A DNA stretch of 64,000 nt from Bacteroidales bacterium (lineage in GTDB: Bacteria > Bacteroidota > Bacteroidia > Bacteroidales > F082): contig JAKSMW010000003.1 in assembly GCA_024400395.1 (NCBI GenBank), positions 40,926 through 104,925 of the forward strand. The letters run 5' to 3'. Both the position numbers and the translations under genes were made by a program. The notes under the pieces are model-generated. The model ran no database searches and had not been told where the DNA came from. It saw only the letters and a program-made list of their open reading frames with translations. This document shows positions 29,501 to 36,820 of this stretch, one piece after another; position 1 is the stretch's first letter, and the number at the start of each line of letters is the position of its first letter.

Positions 29501-30252
29501 ACTTGGACTTCGGTACAGTCAAGGGTCTCACAGCGTCATACGACTTGCGTAGAACCAAGAACGTCCGTTTGCGTGCATCATACACATTGCAGTTCACCAA
29601 CGCTACCGGTGCGTCAACGACAACGATGAGCGCATTGATCGCGGCAGGTGTTCCTAACTTGCGTTCAACATTCCCGATGCCTTGGGACCGCCGCCACCAG
29701 TTCAATGTCACTTTGGACTACCGTTTCGCGGATGGCAAGGACTACAACGGCCCGGTGTCAAAGCGTGAGAAGTCAGACAAGAAGCCTATCCAGTGGCTTG
29801 CCAACACAGGTCTCGCAATCACATTGCAGGGCGGTTCAGGTACTCCTTACACGGCATCATCGAATATCAACTCACCTATCGCTGGCAACACGTCAAACAT
29901 CCTTAAGGGTTCATACTGCGGATCTCGCCTCCCATGGGCATTCCGTTTCGACCTCCGTCTTGACAAGGACATCTACTTCAAGGCAAACAAGGAAAAGGAC
30001 GGACGTGAGGCTTACCTCAATGTCTATCTGCAGGTTCTCAACGTGTTCAATTCAAAGAATGTCAAGGGAGTCTATGCGTCAACAGGCAACCCTGATGATG
30101 ACGGCTACCTCTCAGCACCTGAATGGCAGCGTGAAATCAACACACAGACAGACGCTGACGCATATTGCGAATTGTACAGCTTGTATGTGAACAACTTCTA
30201 CAATTACTCATCACCACGTCAGTTCAGAATTGGTGTTATCTTTAACTTCTAA
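26503..30252 (+). CDS. TonB-dependent outer-membrane receptor with carboxypeptidase-like domain
   Basis: A 1249-residue outer-membrane protein. Signal peptide (residues 1-21, ending AFAQQ), a CarboxypepD_reg-like domain at about 22-110 (GRLKGVITDKTTGETIPFANV), a plug domain at about 120-240 (KDQTSSGATITAEEIAKMPS, MRGARSEGTVYYVDG, GDATGGIINMTTKGP) and a long beta-barrel ending in the aromatic FRIGVIFNF. It would import a substrate using the TonB-ExbBD system. There is no SusD partner. The next two genes are a giant T9SS-type protein and a PorV-family protein. Its codons favour TCA, ACA and GGT far more than the flanking genes, a usual sign of high expression. Confidence 0.93.
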   Translation: MLRKLLFTLCIMLTSWSLAFAQQGRLKGVITDKTTGETIPFANVVLESGGVQVGGASSDFDGNYDINPIPPGTYDLKATFVGYNTFIMKGVVISPNKITFQPISLSMQSEVLDAVEIVDYKVPLISKDQTSSGATITAEEIAKMPSRSASAVAATVGGVFSQDGEVGNMRGARSEGTVYYVDGVRVIGSSSVPQSAIDQVEVMLSGTPAMYGDATGGIINMTTKGPSRQFGFGVELEQSLDKYGHSRAGLNLQGPLIKNRKTKETIVGFFLAGEFNYDKDGAISAIGHYKATDDWLNSIKNTPLRIAGANNGVYPNGEFTRMGSMEYIKNSMNTSNWDATVTGNLNIRTTETINLIIGGNYNKSRGHGFSRAHEYFNYDKNYIYEDQTWRVYGRFSQRFPTDPESTSVFKNFYYSLQVDYSRYNSMNYDPDHQKDIWKYGYLGKYSIYKTPTYELGSADVTIRNEAGDSIGHHTYDNVWVLNSWDNDTLVTFQPGTYNPLLARYTSQIYDLYTDPYMHYDNLNNLQLNMGLLNSQSPSAFYGLYAAPGTVQANYAYSESDLFNISLATAMTIGNHELKIGFQYEQRNSRSYGVAGSSLWYMMRNLANFHIDQLDMSNPEIVSYDGFVDTIIYKRKYNESDQYVFDANLRKALGLNVDGTDWINTDSYDFNDNSIEYYDEYGVMHKAILQDGYDISMFTPDELTQDGNSYVSYYGYDYKGNKLKSQPSFNDFFTEMDETGTYYTRPVGSYRPIYIAGYIQDKFDFKDLIFNIGVRVDRFDANQKILKDPYILYDYYTVGDQLSSTDNSKIELPNGTLVNRPSNIGNDFAMYVNKIDDITSIQGFRSGNTWYNAEGAEISDPTTLDAGAGVTAWVKDETQQHVDQNSFADYDPKWCVMPRISFSFPISDEALFFAHYDVLTQRPSNIYTNIYSYYYFSQISGEINNPALKPSQTIDYELGFTQKLTNTSSMTITAYYRELRDMIQLYRYTGAYPKDYTSYSNLDFGTVKGLTASYDLRRTKNVRLRASYTLQFTNATGASTTTMSALIAAGVPNLRSTFPMPWDRRHQFNVTLDYRFADGKDYNGPVSKREKSDKKPIQWLANTGLAITLQGGSGTPYTASSNINSPIAGNTSNILKGSYCGSRLPWAFRFDLRLDKDIYFKANKEKDGREAYLNVYLQVLNVFNSKNVKGVYASTGNPDDDGYLSAPEWQREINTQTDADAYCELYSLYVNNFYNYSSPRQFRIGVIFNF

Positions 30253-30274
30253 ACAGAAAAAAATTACTGGTAAT

Positions 30275-33200
30275 ATGAAGACTTTATTTCGTTTATTAAC
30301 TGTTGCATTTCTTATTGCAAGTGTAACTGAAGCAAGAGCCGAGAAGTACCATTATGAAGGACCACAGACTCGGAATCTGAAACAAGTCACTGCGGGATGT
30401 ACACCTTCCTCAACATTTGCGTGGCTGAACATCAACAATGCAAGAGTCCGTGTCAATGCTGGTGGTGATATGTGGTGGGATCTCCCAGGTGGATCCGGAG
30501 CTAAATACTACATCCCGGCAAACGGTTCTGCAACATCATTGTATGCCGGCTCACTGTGGATTGCCGGTATGGACGTCAACAACCAGTTGAAATGCTCCGC
30601 AATTCGTTTCCGTCAGAAAGGTAACGACTTCTGGACAGGTCCGTTGACAGTTGACGGAACAGCATCTATCGACGCTCAGACATGTATGATGTACGATAAG
30701 ATGTACATTATCACACGTGCTGAAGTGGATGATTTCCTCGCCAACTTTGACATCGAGACAGGAAAGTTCAAAGATGGTTACACAATCCCTTCAAGCATTG
30801 CGAACTGGCCAGCTCACGGCCCGGCCGGCGCAAGCCACTATCTCGCTCCTTTCTACGATTACGATGAAGACGGCGAATACAACCCAAGCGCCGGCGATTA
30901 TCCTTACTACGACATCGATAACGAATTGTGCCACACGCAGATTCCTACAATGGAAGAGGAGTGGAAAGGCACAGTGAAAGGTTCTATCCTTGCCGACCAG
31001 GTCATCAAGGGCGACCAGACAATCTGGTGGGTGTTCAACGATAAAGGTAACTCTCACACTGAGACCGGCGGTGCCGCCATCGGTATGGAAATCAGGGCGC
31101 AAGCCTTCGCTTTCGCAACCAATGACGAAATCAACAACATGACGTTCTACAGCTACGAGATTATCAACCGTTCAACCTACACCTTGACGAATACATACTT
31201 CTCACCTTGGACCGACGTTGACCTCGGCTACGCAAAGGACGACTATGTCGGTTGCGACGTGTCACGTGGTCTCGGCTATGGTTACAACGGCGCCCCTATT
31301 GACGGCAACGGTGAGACCGAAGCATACGGTGCGAACCCTCCTGCGGTCGGTGTTGACTTCTTCCAGGGACCTTATCTCGATCCGGACGGATTGGATAACC
31401 CTAAATACACATACACGGAAGTCGGCGGTGTCCTCGACAGCGTGCAGATCTGCGACGAAAGCATCAACGGTGTGAACTTCGGCAACGGCATCGTCGATGA
31501 CGAACGTTTCGGTATGCGCCGTTTCGTTTACCACAACAACGTCCCGAACAACCCAATCAACGGTGACCCTGAGGAAGCAGCAGAATACTACCTCCTCCTT
31601 CAGGGTATCTGGAAGAACGGCGCCGAGATGGAATACGGCGGAACAGCGGTTCCCGGCGCTGCCGGTACAGTCGGTCCTGCCTGTGACTTCATGTTCCCGT
31701 TCGACTCCGACCCTTGCAACTGGGGTACAGGCGGTATCGTCCCCAATGGCGGATTTAACCAGAATGGTTTCTACTGGAGTGAGGAGACTGGTGACAACGG
31801 TAACCCGAACCCTGTCGAAGACCGTCGTTTCATGCAGTCAGCCGGTCCTTTCACTTTGAAGGCAGGTGCTGTCAACTACATCACATTCGGTGTGCCGTGG
31901 GCCCGCGCAAACACAGGAAAGGCCTGGGCATCAGTCGAATTGCTCCGTAAAGTTGACGATAAGTGCCAGTCAATGTTCGACAACTGCTTCAAAGTCCTTG
32001 ACGGACCTAACGCCCCGGACCTCACAATCCGTGAACTCGACAGAAAACTCGTCATTTACTTGTCAAATTCAGAGACATCTAACAACTACAACGAGGGCTA
32101 TGTTGAAAAGGATCCTAACATTCAGGGACCACACCCGATTGATTCAACAAAGCAGAAAGACCCGTACTATCGCTTCGAAGGCTACCAGGTCTATCAGCTC
32201 GCCAATGAACGCGTGAGCGTTGACGAACTTAGTGATGAAACAAAGGCTCGTCTCGTCTATCAGTGCGACGTCAAGAACAATGTAGGTACAATTATCAACT
32301 TCATCTACAACGATGATCTCAAACACAACGTTCCTACGATGATGGTTCAGGGCGGTGACAATGGTATTCATCATTCATTCATCGTCACACAGGATGAGTT
32401 CACCTCAAACAACGACCCGACTCTTGTCAACCACAAGACATATTACTTCATGGCAATTGCCTACGCTTACAACAGTTACATGGAATATTCAGACGACCCT
32501 AACGTGCTCAATGGCCTCCATGGTCAGAAGGCTCCTTACCTCGCAGGTCGTAAGAACATCAAGTTGTATTCAGCAGTTCCTCACAAGATTGTCAATGGTA
32601 CAGAAGTCACATCAAACTACAATGACCAGCCGGAAATCACACGCTGGGTCGGCCGTGGTAACGGTGGCCTCCAGACAGAAATCTCCGACAAGCAGATTGA
32701 AGAATTGCTCGCCAAAGCTCCTGCCAACTATTCAAACGGTCCGGAGAGAAACATCTATGGCATGGAATCATACCCGGTCATTTATCATCCGACTTACAAG
32801 AAAGGCTATGGCCCTGTCAATGTGAAGATTGTTGACCCGTTGAATGTCAAGCCGGCTGATTATGCTCTCGAATTTTTCGATTTCGAGCCAGTTACCATTT
32901 ACAACGTCACAGGTGACCAGGGTGTCGCCGGCGACTCGGCACAGAAACTTGCTTTCAAATGGGTTTTGACTGATAAAGAGACTGGTGAGGAATTTTTGGC
33001 TATCAAGACAACTGAAGAAAACAACGAACAGCTGTTCCTCGAAAGAGGTATCTCTGTTGACATCCTCCAGTCATGGGATTTCGGTCCTATCAAAGTCGGT
33101 ACGACAGGTACGGCATCTGACCAGGTTCCGTCTTATGCAACGCTTTCACCTCAAAATGGTGTGATAACTTCGTCAGTCACATACGCAGACAGCTCAAATC

Positions 33201-34672
33201 GTTGGCTCAGCGGTATCAGAGACAGTGATGTCTTGGCTAACAACGCTTTGAACTGGATCCGTTCTGGTACCTACAAGGATACTGGTGAGAACGGTGACCC
33301 TGCGAACAACGACTACAACATGAAGTCAGGCGCATACGAAAAGGGTTCAAAACCATACGACCCGACAGAAGATTTCGAAAATATCGCCGAAGGCTCATGG
33401 GCTCCTTACATACTCTGCAACCTTAGCGGTAACGCCGGAACATACAACCCAGGCCCGGTCTATCCGAAACCGGCTGTCCGTCAGGATACAATCTTCCATA
33501 AGATTGGCTCGATTGACATCGTCTTGACAGCAGACAAGTCGAAGTGGACACGCTGCCCGGTCATTGAGATGTGTATGGACAAGAACCTTTCTGAAGGCAA
33601 CGTGAAGAGATTCTCATTGCGTGACCATGCATCAGTTGACAAGGACGGCAATTACGCCGAGTCAAAGGACATGGAAGCCAGCGAAGACCCGAACGATCCT
33701 AACTACATCAGCGCACGCGGTATGGGTTGGTTCCCGGGATACGCAATCGACATTGAGACAGGCGCACGTCTTAACATGGTTTACGGTGAAGACTCATTCT
33801 ATCCGGAACTCAACGGACGCGACATGATGTTCAACCCGCCAGCGGTGAAGGAAATCGTCGCACAGAATGACGCATCACTCCAGATAGCTGACCCGGTCAT
33901 CTTCGACCAGATTGACGGAACAGCAATCTTCGGAGCAAAGCACTTCGTCTATATCTTCCCGATGATCAGCGAAAAGAATCTGGGTAACTCATCTGCGAAC
34001 TATGATTTCGGCTGCCCGGCATACGATGCAGGACGCAAATTGTATGAGACATTGGCTTGGTTAGACCTGAAGGATAAGGAACCACTCAGAATCTCATTCT
34101 GGGCCTTCCCGGCTTGGGTCGGAATGCCAATGGCAATCGAAGGCAAGGAATGGTTGCCTGAAAACAACCCTGTCAAGATTTCCGTCCGTATCAATACTCC
34201 ATATCAGCCAGGCTACGGCACAAGAGTGCTCGACACCATCACTGATTATGTGTATGACGTTGTTGAGCACAACGGTTTGCTCCCATACTACGAGTTCTCG
34301 ACAAAGGGCTGCGAACCTACAAAGAATGTCGCTCAAAAGGCAGCAAGCGACCTTGACCTTATCAGGGTTGTCCCTAATCCTTACTACGCTTACTCAAGCT
34401 ATGAAGGAAACGCCCTCGTTCACAAAGTGAAGATCACCAACGTCCCTGACAAGTGCGTTGTCACAATCTACACCGTGAATGGAACGAAGATCCGCCAGTT
34501 CAAGAAAGATGACGCCACAACGACATCCATCGATTGGGATTTGACCAACCACGCCAACACCCCAATAGCCAGCGGTATCTACATCATCCATGTCAAGGAC
34601 AACACGACAGGCGGTGAAAAAACTGTTAAATTCTACTGCGCAATGCGTCAGATTGACTTAAATACATTCTAA
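30275..34672 (+). CDS. Giant secreted protein with T9SS-type C-terminal domain
   Basis: A 1465-residue protein from ATG 30275, 22 bases after the receptor gene. It has a signal peptide ending at about residue 22 (SVTEARAEKY). The body is rich in Asn, Gly and Tyr and has no enzyme motif I can name; it includes an early YAGSLWIAGMD and a repeated Asp/Asn-loop style. The last 85 residues look like a T9SS sorting domain: RVVPNPYYAYSSYEG, VTIYTVNGTKIRQF, IASGIYIIHV, ending MRQIDLNTF. The family is widespread in Bacteroidota next to PorV/PorQ-family genes. It is probably a surface or sheath-like protein. Codon use is as biased as that of its neighbours, again pointing to strong expression. Confidence 0.85.
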   Translation: MKTLFRLLTVAFLIASVTEARAEKYHYEGPQTRNLKQVTAGCTPSSTFAWLNINNARVRVNAGGDMWWDLPGGSGAKYYIPANGSATSLYAGSLWIAGMDVNNQLKCSAIRFRQKGNDFWTGPLTVDGTASIDAQTCMMYDKMYIITRAEVDDFLANFDIETGKFKDGYTIPSSIANWPAHGPAGASHYLAPFYDYDEDGEYNPSAGDYPYYDIDNELCHTQIPTMEEEWKGTVKGSILADQVIKGDQTIWWVFNDKGNSHTETGGAAIGMEIRAQAFAFATNDEINNMTFYSYEIINRSTYTLTNTYFSPWTDVDLGYAKDDYVGCDVSRGLGYGYNGAPIDGNGETEAYGANPPAVGVDFFQGPYLDPDGLDNPKYTYTEVGGVLDSVQICDESINGVNFGNGIVDDERFGMRRFVYHNNVPNNPINGDPEEAAEYYLLLQGIWKNGAEMEYGGTAVPGAAGTVGPACDFMFPFDSDPCNWGTGGIVPNGGFNQNGFYWSEETGDNGNPNPVEDRRFMQSAGPFTLKAGAVNYITFGVPWARANTGKAWASVELLRKVDDKCQSMFDNCFKVLDGPNAPDLTIRELDRKLVIYLSNSETSNNYNEGYVEKDPNIQGPHPIDSTKQKDPYYRFEGYQVYQLANERVSVDELSDETKARLVYQCDVKNNVGTIINFIYNDDLKHNVPTMMVQGGDNGIHHSFIVTQDEFTSNNDPTLVNHKTYYFMAIAYAYNSYMEYSDDPNVLNGLHGQKAPYLAGRKNIKLYSAVPHKIVNGTEVTSNYNDQPEITRWVGRGNGGLQTEISDKQIEELLAKAPANYSNGPERNIYGMESYPVIYHPTYKKGYGPVNVKIVDPLNVKPADYALEFFDFEPVTIYNVTGDQGVAGDSAQKLAFKWVLTDKETGEEFLAIKTTEENNEQLFLERGISVDILQSWDFGPIKVGTTGTASDQVPSYATLSPQNGVITSSVTYADSSNRWLSGIRDSDVLANNALNWIRSGTYKDTGENGDPANNDYNMKSGAYEKGSKPYDPTEDFENIAEGSWAPYILCNLSGNAGTYNPGPVYPKPAVRQDTIFHKIGSIDIVLTADKSKWTRCPVIEMCMDKNLSEGNVKRFSLRDHASVDKDGNYAESKDMEASEDPNDPNYISARGMGWFPGYAIDIETGARLNMVYGEDSFYPELNGRDMMFNPPAVKEIVAQNDASLQIADPVIFDQIDGTAIFGAKHFVYIFPMISEKNLGNSSANYDFGCPAYDAGRKLYETLAWLDLKDKEPLRISFWAFPAWVGMPMAIEGKEWLPENNPVKISVRINTPYQPGYGTRVLDTITDYVYDVVEHNGLLPYYEFSTKGCEPTKNVAQKAASDLDLIRVVPNPYYAYSSYEGNALVHKVKITNVPDKCVVTIYTVNGTKIRQFKKDDATTTSIDWDLTNHANTPIASGIYIIHVKDNTTGGEKTVKFYCAMRQIDLNTF

Positions 34673-34706
34673 TATTATTTTGCGAACAAATTAAAAGTAC
34701 ACGATC

Positions 34707-35771
34707 ATGAAAAAGTTATTTAGAACTATCGTAATATTAAGCTTGACAATCATTATTGGATTCACGAGCACAGAAGCATTCGCAGGTAATAAGGATAGAG
34801 CAGGTCAAGCAGGTGCAAATGAACTGTTGATTAACCCGTGGGCCGCTTCAGCAGGCTGGGCAAATGCCGGTATGGCATCTGTCAAAGGCGTTGACGCCAT
34901 GTGGGGCAATATCGCAGGTATCTCATTTGTCAACACAATGGACATCGATTTCTCATACACTAACTGGCTTTCAGGTTCAGAGACCAACATCTATTCATTT
35001 GGTGCCCTGGTCAGAATCTCGGAGTCAATGGTGTTGGGTCTCAACGTGATGTCAATGAACTTCGGCGAAATTGACAAGACGACAGTGGAGAACCCTGATG
35101 GCGGTATTGGTACATACAAACCAAGTTTGATGAACATCAATGTCGCTGTCGCGAAGTCATTCTCAAACAGCATCCACGGCGGTATCTTGGTCAAGATTAT
35201 CAGTGAGTCAATCGCTGATTTGAAAGGCTCTGGCGTCGCAATCGATGCAGGCATCCAGTATGTGACAGGTATCACCGATAACGTACACTTCGGTATCACC
35301 TTGAAGAACATCGGACCTACAATGAAATTCTCAGGTGACGGTCTCGACATGTCGGCCATCTTCGAAGGCATGACATCTTCACTGACAGTCGTCAACCGCG
35401 CCGATGAATTCGAGCTTCCGACACAGTTGTGCATCGCTGCTGCGTACGACTTCAACTTCAAGAACAACAGCCGCTTGTCACTCGCATTCAACTTCAATTC
35501 TAACGCTTTCTCAAAAGACCAGTTCATCGCAGGTATCGAAGGCTCATTCAGAGACATCCTTGTCCTCCGTTGCGGTTACACATTCGAGAAAGGTATTTTC
35601 AAAGACATTGAAGATGCAGATTGCACAAACGTCCATAAAGGTCTGTCACTCGGTGCCTCAGTCCAAGCCCCCCTCAACGATAAGGGTCTCAAGGTCTGCA
35701 TCGACTACGCATACCGCAACACTGCTCACTGGAATGGAACACACTCAATCGGTGCAAGAATTTTATTCTAA
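34707..35771 (+). CDS. PorV/PorQ-family outer-membrane protein
   Basis: A 354-residue protein with signal peptide (ending EAFAGNKD) and a beta-barrel of the PorV/PorQ (UPF0164) family: AGANELLINPWAASAGWANAGMAS at the start (split at PWAASAG), then alternating strands such as MVLGLNVMSMNFGEID and HGGILVKIISESI, ending HSIGARILF. In T9SS, PorV shuttles cargo from the translocon to the attachment machinery, and several paralogues occur per genome. It follows the giant T9SS-type protein by 34 bases, so it is likely a dedicated partner of that cargo. Whether this one is the core PorV cannot be decided from sequence. Confidence 0.85.
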   Translation: MKKLFRTIVILSLTIIIGFTSTEAFAGNKDRAGQAGANELLINPWAASAGWANAGMASVKGVDAMWGNIAGISFVNTMDIDFSYTNWLSGSETNIYSFGALVRISESMVLGLNVMSMNFGEIDKTTVENPDGGIGTYKPSLMNINVAVAKSFSNSIHGGILVKIISESIADLKGSGVAIDAGIQYVTGITDNVHFGITLKNIGPTMKFSGDGLDMSAIFEGMTSSLTVVNRADEFELPTQLCIAAAYDFNFKNNSRLSLAFNFNSNAFSKDQFIAGIEGSFRDILVLRCGYTFEKGIFKDIEDADCTNVHKGLSLGASVQAPLNDKGLKVCIDYAYRNTAHWNGTHSIGARILF

Positions 35772-35780
35772 AAAAAAGTC

Positions 35781-35810
35781 TTGCATTTGAAAAAATAGTT
35801 GTATCTTTGC
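35781..35810 (+). promoter_or_regulatory. Promoter of greA
   Basis: TTG (35781-35783), 18 bases, then TATCTTTGC (35802-35810). Expected transcript start is near 35817, about 66 bases before the greA ATG. Confidence 0.75.
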
Positions 35811-35829
35811 ATACAATTTCAGGTAAAAA

Positions 35830-35861
35830 AGGGCCCTTATTCATTTAAGGGTCTCTTTTTT
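35830..35861 (+). terminator. Intrinsic terminator inside the greA leader
   Basis: GGGCCCTTA (35831-35839) pairs with TTAAGGGTCT (35845-35854, with one G-T), followed by TTTTTT (35856-35861). It lies downstream of the greA promoter and 21 bases before the ATG. It may stop readthrough from the PorV-family gene and also attenuate greA. Confidence 0.8.
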
Positions 35862-35882
35862 ACATAAACAATAAATACTAAT

Positions 35883-36359
35883 ATGGCAGATATAGAATAC
35901 TTTACCCAAGCAGGATTGCAGAAACTTAAGGATGAACTTGAGAACCTCTGCGTGAACGAACGCCCGAAAATTGCCGCGGCGATAGCTGAAGCACGTGACA
36001 AAGGCGACCTGTCAGAAAACGCCGAATACGACGCAGCAAAGGAAGCACAACAGCTTCTCGAAATGAAAATAGTCAACCTCCAACTGACAATCGCCAACGC
36101 ACGCGTCATCGATGAGTCGAAAATGGACACCTCAAAAGTGCTCATCCTCTCGACAGTGAAGATTAAGAATCTCAAGACAAAGGCTGTGATGACCTATACA
36201 ATCGTGCCTGAAAAAGAAGCGAACCTCAAGGCTGGAAAGATATCCATCACATCCCCGATAGCCAAAGGCCTCCTCGGAAAAGCCGTCGGCGAACAGGTCG
36301 ATATACAGGTCCCGGCAGGGAAAATGACATTTGAAATCGTCGAAATAACAAGAGAATAA
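35883..36359 (+). CDS. greA: Transcription elongation factor GreA
   Basis: A 158-residue Gre factor of normal length. Residues 1-75 form the coiled-coil with the acidic tip D42 and E45 in KGDLSENAEYDAA, which reach through the RNA polymerase secondary channel and stimulate cleavage of backtracked RNA. Residues about 85-158 are the FKBP-like domain (SPIAKGLLGKAVGEQVDI). It is followed after 1 base by a HIT-family gene in an operon. The leader contains a terminator (35830-35861), an arrangement reminiscent of the E. coli greA leader. Confidence 0.97.
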   Translation: MADIEYFTQAGLQKLKDELENLCVNERPKIAAAIAEARDKGDLSENAEYDAAKEAQQLLEMKIVNLQLTIANARVIDESKMDTSKVLILSTVKIKNLKTKAVMTYTIVPEKEANLKAGKISITSPIAKGLLGKAVGEQVDIQVPAGKMTFEIVEITRE

Positions 36360-36360
36360 C

Positions 36361-36753
36361 ATGGCTTCGATATTTTCAAGAATAGTCGCGGGCGAAATTC
36401 CAAGCTATAAGATTGCCGAAAACGACAAGTTCTACGCATTCTTCGACATCAACCCGCTCGCTCCCGGACATACACTCGTCATTCCGAAAAAGGAAACAGA
36501 TTATATCTTTGATATAGAGGACGAAGACCTCGCCGAGATGATAGTCTTCGCTAAAGATGTGGCTGTCGCAATAAAGAAAGCATTCCCGTGCCTTAAGGTC
36601 GGAATGGCTGTGCTCGGCCTCGAAGTGCCTCACGCACACATACACCTCGTGCCGATGCAGTGCGAAGGTGACTTGGACTTCAAAAAAGCAAAACTTCAAC
36701 CTACAAAAGAACAGTTCGTTGAATGGCAGAATAAAATTGTTGAAAAATTTTGA
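36361..36753 (+). CDS. HIT-family (Hint-like) nucleotide hydrolase
   Basis: A 130-residue HIT protein. The catalytic triad motif is HAHIHLVPM, with H91, H93 and H95, and the N-terminal part holds FSRIVAGEIPSYKI and APGHTLVIPKKE. Such Hint/HinT enzymes hydrolyse nucleoside phosphoramidates and adenylates in the cytoplasm. It begins 1 base after the greA stop, so both are made from one message. A terminator follows at 36789. Confidence 0.94.
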   Translation: MASIFSRIVAGEIPSYKIAENDKFYAFFDINPLAPGHTLVIPKKETDYIFDIEDEDLAEMIVFAKDVAVAIKKAFPCLKVGMAVLGLEVPHAHIHLVPMQCEGDLDFKKAKLQPTKEQFVEWQNKIVEKF

Positions 36754-36788
36754 CAATCTTTTCATTTTACTTTGATTTTTGAATTTTT

Positions 36789-36813
36789 AAGGTCACATTA
36801 CGTGACCTTTTTT
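36789..36813 (+). terminator. Terminator between the HIT gene and the sulfatase-like gene
   Basis: AAGGTCAC-ATTAC-GTGACCTT (36789-36809) with a T tract (36808-36813). It ends only 8 bases before the ATG of the next gene, so that gene either relies on readthrough or has the hairpin in its own leader. Confidence 0.8.
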
Positions 36814-36820
36814 GTACGTC

